Part shown: piece after piece, positions 13,731 through 16,967 of the stretch
Layout of the letters: every line of letters begins with the position of its first letter
Position numbering within the stretch: the stretch's first letter is position 1
Assembly (NCBI GenBank): GCA_031255655.1
Contig: JAIRSB010000110.1
Location: forward strand, 1 to 16,967
Direction: 5' to 3'
DNA length: 16,967 bases
Origin: Spirochaetaceae bacterium
GTDB taxonomy: Bacteria; Spirochaetota; Spirochaetia; Treponematales; Breznakiellaceae
Notes under the pieces: model-generated
Seen by the model: the letters and a program-made list of their open reading frames with translations, nothing else
What the model was told of the DNA's origin: nothing
Databases searched by the model: none
Position numbers and translations under genes: made by a program

Positions 13731-14214
13731 GCGAAGGCGTTCACGGCGCAGCGACCGCCAGTCAAACAAGCGTCAAAGCAATTTTGGAAATTCCGCCGGA
13801 CACGGTGGGACTGAGCGCGGTAATAGCAGGAAAGGCGGAAGAGAATTTGAAAAAAATAGTAAAAGCGCTGGAGCGCGTCCTAAATGGAAGTACACTAAAC
13901 CGCGAATCGATCCTATCCCGACGCCGATATGTCCGTACTGTAACGAGGCGATAAAAGATCTAGTCTGTGCCGTCAGCAACAGGGAGGGGGCGGCAGCGCA
14001 TTTTGAATGTGTATTAAAGCGTGTCGCGTCTGCGGAAGCTATCGAAAGAGGCGACACTGTGAGTTATATAGGGGGCGGGCGTTTCGGCGTAATCGTGTTT
14101 GATAAATCGCACAGTCCGCGCGGTTTCAAAATAAAAAAAATAATTGAGTGGGAACAAAAGGATAATCCTATTCCGTGGCGTAAACGTTTGGCAGACCGTT
14201 TTTCGATTACATAG
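13699..14214 (+). CDS. Basic disordered protein with a CxxC...C...HxxC cluster (putative zinc-binding), unknown function
   Basis: I do not recognise a named family. The 171-residue product has a strongly basic, Arg/Ser/Gly-rich N-terminus (about 7-62, several 'RRRR'/'RRSDR'-type runs) that is probably disordered and suited to binding RNA or other nucleic acid. Then comes a compact Cys/His cluster: Cys78, Cys81, Cys90, His101, Cys104 ('CPYC ... HFEC'), as in zinc ribbons or knuckles. The C-terminal part (about 117-171) has 'GDTVSYIGGGRFGVIVFD' and 'KIKKIIEWEQKDNPIPWRKR', suggesting a small beta domain plus a helix. The gene overlaps the FlgM-like ORF by 32 nt and is last in the rpsP-to-yraN run, so RNA- or ribosome-linked function is a reasonable guess. 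GGAG lies three bases before the ATG, AAGG further upstream. Confidence 0.75.
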   Translation: MTSENWRGGDRRRRSRRSDRQSNKRQSNFGNSAGHGGTERGNSRKGGREFEKNSKSAGARPKWKYTKPRIDPIPTPICPYCNEAIKDLVCAVSNREGAAAHFECVLKRVASAEAIERGDTVSYIGGGRFGVIVFDKSHSPRGFKIKKIIEWEQKDNPIPWRKRLADRFSIT

Positions 14215-14238
14215 ATTTAGCAACGAGCGCGGTTTGCC

Positions 14239-14262
14239 GCGAAATTCGCATGCGAAGTTCGC
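14239..14262. repeat. 24-bp near-perfect palindrome before mtnN
   Basis: GCGAAATTCGCA (14239-14250) and TGCGAAGTTCGC (14251-14262) are complementary except for one A-G pair. There is no T run after it. It may end the upstream operon weakly or serve as a protein-binding site. It sits in the 132-nt gap between the zinc-cluster gene and mtnN. Confidence 0.5.
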
Positions 14263-14299
14263 GTTCATGCGCGGATACATTTAACAAAGGGTTCACGGG

Positions 14300-14326
14300 C
14301 ACGCTGCTGTCAAATTTTTCAGCGTG
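14300..14326 (+). other. Hairpin in the mtnN leader
   Basis: CACGCTG (14300-14306) pairs with CAGCGTG (14320-14326), 20 nt upstream of the mtnN ATG; no T run follows. No known SAM- or SAH-riboswitch pattern is recognisable. Confidence 0.35.
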
Positions 14327-14346
14327 TCTAATTAAGGGAGTTTAGT

Positions 14347-15084
14347 ATGATTGGAATAATAGGCGCAATGGAAGAGGAAATTGAAATTCTCAAGGGTATG
14401 ATGCAGAATTGTGCATCGGAAAAAATAGGCGCATTTGAATATTTTACCGGATATCTTGAAGGTAAACAGATAGTTCTTTCGCGCTGCGGTATAGGTAAGG
14501 CTAACGCCGCCATCGGCGTGTCGTTAATGATGAATAAATTTATTCCGAACCTTGTAATAAATACCGGCTGTGCCGGTGGAGTGAATCCGGCGGGACTGAC
14601 TCCGGTTCTCAATTTCGGCGATATCGTTGTCTCGTCATCGCTGGCATATCATGATTTTGATATTACAGCTTTCGGTTACGCTACGGGGCAGGTCCCGGGC
14701 ATGAAGAATGAGTTTTTCGATGTAGATAGCGGATTAGTGGAAACGGCTGTTGAGGCTATTAAAGAGCTTAAAAGCGAAGGCGCTCTTCCGGCTGAGATGA
14801 ATTATGTGGAAGGATTGATAGTCTCCGGCGATGTTTTTGTATGTGATTCGGCGCCTGTTGAAAAAATCGTGCAGCTTTTCCCGAAGGTGAGGGCTGTCGA
14901 GATGGAAGGTGCCGCAATAGCCCACGCCTGCTCACTTTTTTGTGTTCCGTGTATTGTGATACGGGCTATGTCCGATATAGCCGGTGAAGAATCACCTATG
15001 AAATTTGATGAATATCTGCCCACGGCGGCAAAACATTCATCGGAAATTGTAAGGCGTATAGTAAGACTGTATTATCTGCCGTAA
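14347..15084 (+). CDS. mtnN: 5'-methylthioadenosine/S-adenosylhomocysteine nucleosidase
   Basis: A 245-residue cytosolic enzyme that hydrolyses methylthioadenosine and S-adenosylhomocysteine to adenine and the thio-ribose, recycling products of polyamine synthesis and methylation. It has the family order: 'MIGIIGAMEEEIEIL' (1-15, with the catalytic acid Glu11, equivalent to E. coli Glu12), 'CGIGKANAAIG' (47-57), 'INTGCAGGV' (71-79), 'VEMEGAAIAH' (184-193; Glu185/Glu187 contact the ribose) and 'IRAMSDIAG' (205-213) with the catalytic Asp210. GGAG (14337-14340) lies before the ATG. It probably has its own promoter in the hairpin-rich gap before it. Its 3' end overlaps the stop of the convergent repeat protein by 13 nt. 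Confidence 0.95.
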   Translation: MIGIIGAMEEEIEILKGMMQNCASEKIGAFEYFTGYLEGKQIVLSRCGIGKANAAIGVSLMMNKFIPNLVINTGCAGGVNPAGLTPVLNFGDIVVSSSLAYHDFDITAFGYATGQVPGMKNEFFDVDSGLVETAVEAIKELKSEGALPAEMNYVEGLIVSGDVFVCDSAPVEKIVQLFPKVRAVEMEGAAIAHACSLFCVPCIVIRAMSDIAGEESPMKFDEYLPTAAKHSSEIVRRIVRLYYLP

Positions 15085-16967
15085 ACTTCCTCGTCGGGCA
15101 GCTTGGGGGCGGACGGCATGCTTATATCGATAGAGAAGCGGCTCTCCGCGATTATGCCGCGCTGCTCAATCCCGCCTTCGGACGAGACCAATACGGCTTC
15201 CACCTGCCAGACAAATTCATCCGCGTCAAGAAGCGTTAGGTCCGATAATGTGTAGGCGGGGGTGCGTAACGGATTTGTGGAGACGATTGCTCTGCCGCTG
15301 CCTGCGCGGTACACTCTTAATATGTAGGCGTTGGCGCCCGTTACACGGTTCCATGTGAAATTGATGTTGCGCGTTGCGCGAAGTTCTTCCGCACCGAAAC
15401 TTTTACCCCGTGCGGGGCTAAGTCCGGTGGGGGCCGGCAGACGCGACACGGGCGCTACGCGGAAACTAGAAGGCGTTTGCGGGCTTATGTCAAAACCGCC
15501 CGTTGTTTCTGCCTGAATGGTCCATGTATAAGAACCGGAAGAAAGAGGCGGCAGGTTTATCGTTCGTCCCGGGTTTTCTTGTTCAAAGACAGGCGCACCG
15601 TCCCGAAAAAGTATCAGGCGAGCGTTCAGCAATGGTTCACTGGACTCCCAAGTTACAACAGTTTCTCCGTGCACCGCACTCAAACCGTCAATTTCCGCGC
15701 CGTCAGGCGGGTTTTCCAGCGTTATGCGGGACGAAGATTGTATTACAATACGGCGGACGGCGCTTTTTATATCTTTATCATTGATAACATTTGTTAATCG
15801 CCAGTAATAATCGCCTGCGGCAAACGGCCCGAAACGTCCAGACATTTGCAACGCTGTTTCTTCCACAGCTTCATCAATTAAAAGCGTTGAAAAGCCGCTG
15901 TCGCGGGCCAACTGAAAATGAGACGGCGTCTCCAAGTTACTGTTCCACTGGAAACGGATGTCTTCGAAACGGGTTTCGCTCACGCTGTAGTTATCCGGTG
16001 GAAAAACGCTTTCAAACACGATCAGATTTTCAACCGCGTTAAACTGGCGGGTGATAGACCAAAACTCTCCGTCGGTAAGGCTTACCCTCCAAAAATATGT
16101 TCCGCTTTCTAAATGCATAGATGCCGGATCCAATGAATAGTAGTTGTTTCTTACAGGTGTCTTTATCAGCGGGTCTTGAAAATCAAGATTGTCCGCGACT
16201 TCAAACATATAGTCAGAATTGGAATCCCCGCTTTTCCATGAAAACAGCACGCTTTTGGCGTCCGGTCCGACGTTTACAAACGCCACGTCGTCAGGCATAG
16301 TTAACGAGGGGGCTGTAACTTCTTCTTCGGTGGAAGAAATGGTAAACACGGCTGGGACGGAGTCCGCTTGGACATTAGCCAAGCCTTCCCATTCGGCAGG
16401 GTACAGCCTTTTTACCTGCCAGTACCAAATACCCGCGCCAAGTCCTTCATAATTTAAGGAATCGCCTTGCACATTATGCTGAAACACGGGATTTTGCATT
16501 TGTGGATCGCTGGATACTTGCACTGTGTATAAGTTCAAATTTTCATCCGTTGACCATTGGAAATGTACGGCGGGACGTAACGGAATTAAACTGCCTGCCG
16601 CCGGAGTTATAACTTGGGGAATTTCGGCGGCGACTATCGTAAATTTGCTCGCTATCGTGAATTCGGATGCCGGAGGCGCGGTTTCTCCTGGCATGAGTTT
16701 GGCGGCAAACACCCGCCACCAGTATATTCCGGGTTTCAGATTCACAGTCCGACTGCTGGAAACACCGGCATTGGCGGATTCGATTAGTCCGGAAAAACGC
16801 TGGTCGGCGGCTATCTGAAAATATATTGTGTCGCCCGGTTCAAAATTGGCGGTGTTCCATGAAAAAGTAACGCTCATTTCATCATCATTTGTAACATAGT
16901 ATGCTGACGGAGCGGGTGATAATGCGGATACCTCAGCTGAATTAATAAGTTTTCCCGCGGAGTCCAG
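15072..16967 (-). CDS. Envelope protein with about six Fn3/Ig-like repeats, N-terminus missing
   Basis: The frame is open to the last base of the window, beyond the ATG at 16877 and 30 more codons in the middle of a repeat, so the gene starts outside; 631 residues are visible. About six repeats of 85-100 residues can be seen, each with a 'F.W....' strand near the start and a 'Y.W.V/L' strand at the end, for example 'VTFSWN...GIYWWRV', 'VHFQWS...GIWYWQVK', 'VLFSWK...GTYFWRV', 'IRFQWN...GDYYWRL', 'VVTWES...GSYTWTI' and 'INFTWN...FVWQV', joined by Pro-rich linkers ('PPDNYS', 'PPDGAEI', 'PAPTGLSP'). This is the pattern of Fn3/Ig-like sandwich repeats. In treponemes similar arrays are attached to FecR-like domains; whether a FecR domain lies upstream cannot be seen. 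The C-terminus ends 'LPDEEVYGR' with no anchor. Confidence 0.8.
   Translation of the reverse strand: MDSAGKLINSAEVSALSPAPSAYYVTNDDEMSVTFSWNTANFEPGDTIYFQIAADQRFSGLIESANAGVSSSRTVNLKPGIYWWRVFAAKLMPGETAPPASEFTIASKFTIVAAEIPQVITPAAGSLIPLRPAVHFQWSTDENLNLYTVQVSSDPQMQNPVFQHNVQGDSLNYEGLGAGIWYWQVKRLYPAEWEGLANVQADSVPAVFTISSTEEEVTAPSLTMPDDVAFVNVGPDAKSVLFSWKSGDSNSDYMFEVADNLDFQDPLIKTPVRNNYYSLDPASMHLESGTYFWRVSLTDGEFWSITRQFNAVENLIVFESVFPPDNYSVSETRFEDIRFQWNSNLETPSHFQLARDSGFSTLLIDEAVEETALQMSGRFGPFAAGDYYWRLTNVINDKDIKSAVRRIVIQSSSRITLENPPDGAEIDGLSAVHGETVVTWESSEPLLNARLILFRDGAPVFEQENPGRTINLPPLSSGSYTWTIQAETTGGFDISPQTPSSFRVAPVSRLPAPTGLSPARGKSFGAEELRATRNINFTWNRVTGANAYILRVYRAGSGRAIVSTNPLRTPAYTLSDLTLLDADEFVWQVEAVLVSSEGGIEQRGIIAESRFSIDISMPSAPKLPDEEVYGR

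Overview
The window looks like a chromosomal segment of a host-associated spirochete of the Treponema group (gut or termite type). Basis: the block rpsP-khpA-rimM-trmD-rplS-HD-GYP-yraN matches the order I recall from treponemes, the flagellar rod-binding FlgJ has a single domain and sits after flgG, and there is a Maf/DUF115-type motility-associated protein and a large beta-sandwich repeat envelope protein. Base composition is intermediate. No database search was possible, so the taxonomy is an inference.

Layout. (1) 1-1470: 3' part of a surface or secreted protein with two InlB/Listeria-Bacteroides-like repeats and a long ALK-type glycine-rich domain, closed by a very strong terminator. (2) 1471-1836: gene-free stretch with that terminator, a REP-like 'GAGCGAAGCGAAGC' repeat and the argF promoter. 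(3) 1837-5210: argF, then rplY and a membrane-anchored parvulin-type foldase. (4) 5211-7454: a structured intergenic inverted repeat, a Maf/MptE-like DUF115 protein, and a small I42 chagasin-like protease inhibitor. (5) 7603-9417, minus strand: flgG, rod-binding flgJ and a secreted small protein, behind a good sigma-28-like promoter. (6) 9692-14214, plus strand: the rpsP-to-yraN ribosome maturation operon with overlapping genes and several TTG starts, followed by a short protein resembling the FlgM C-terminal helices and a basic, disordered protein with a Cys/His cluster. (7) 14347-15084: mtnN, converging with a 13-bp stop overlap on (8) 15072-16967, minus strand: the C-terminal part of a protein with about six Fn3/Ig-like repeats.

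How the parts fit. The ribosomal block couples r-proteins bS16 and bL19 with 16S maturation (RimM), tRNA m1G37 methylation (TrmD) and a KH RNA-binding protein. Flagellar functions recur: flgG/flgJ behind a sigma-28-like promoter, a FlgM-like candidate anti-sigma factor at the end of the ribosomal operon, and a Maf-like protein of a family linked to flagellin glycosylation. No phage, IS element, CRISPR array, tRNA or rRNA gene was seen. Most interesting for follow-up: the FlgM-like ORF with its zinc-knuckle neighbour, the HD-GYP protein with substitutions at metal-site positions, two genes whose best promoters predict leaderless mRNAs, and the paired-start secreted gene after flgJ.
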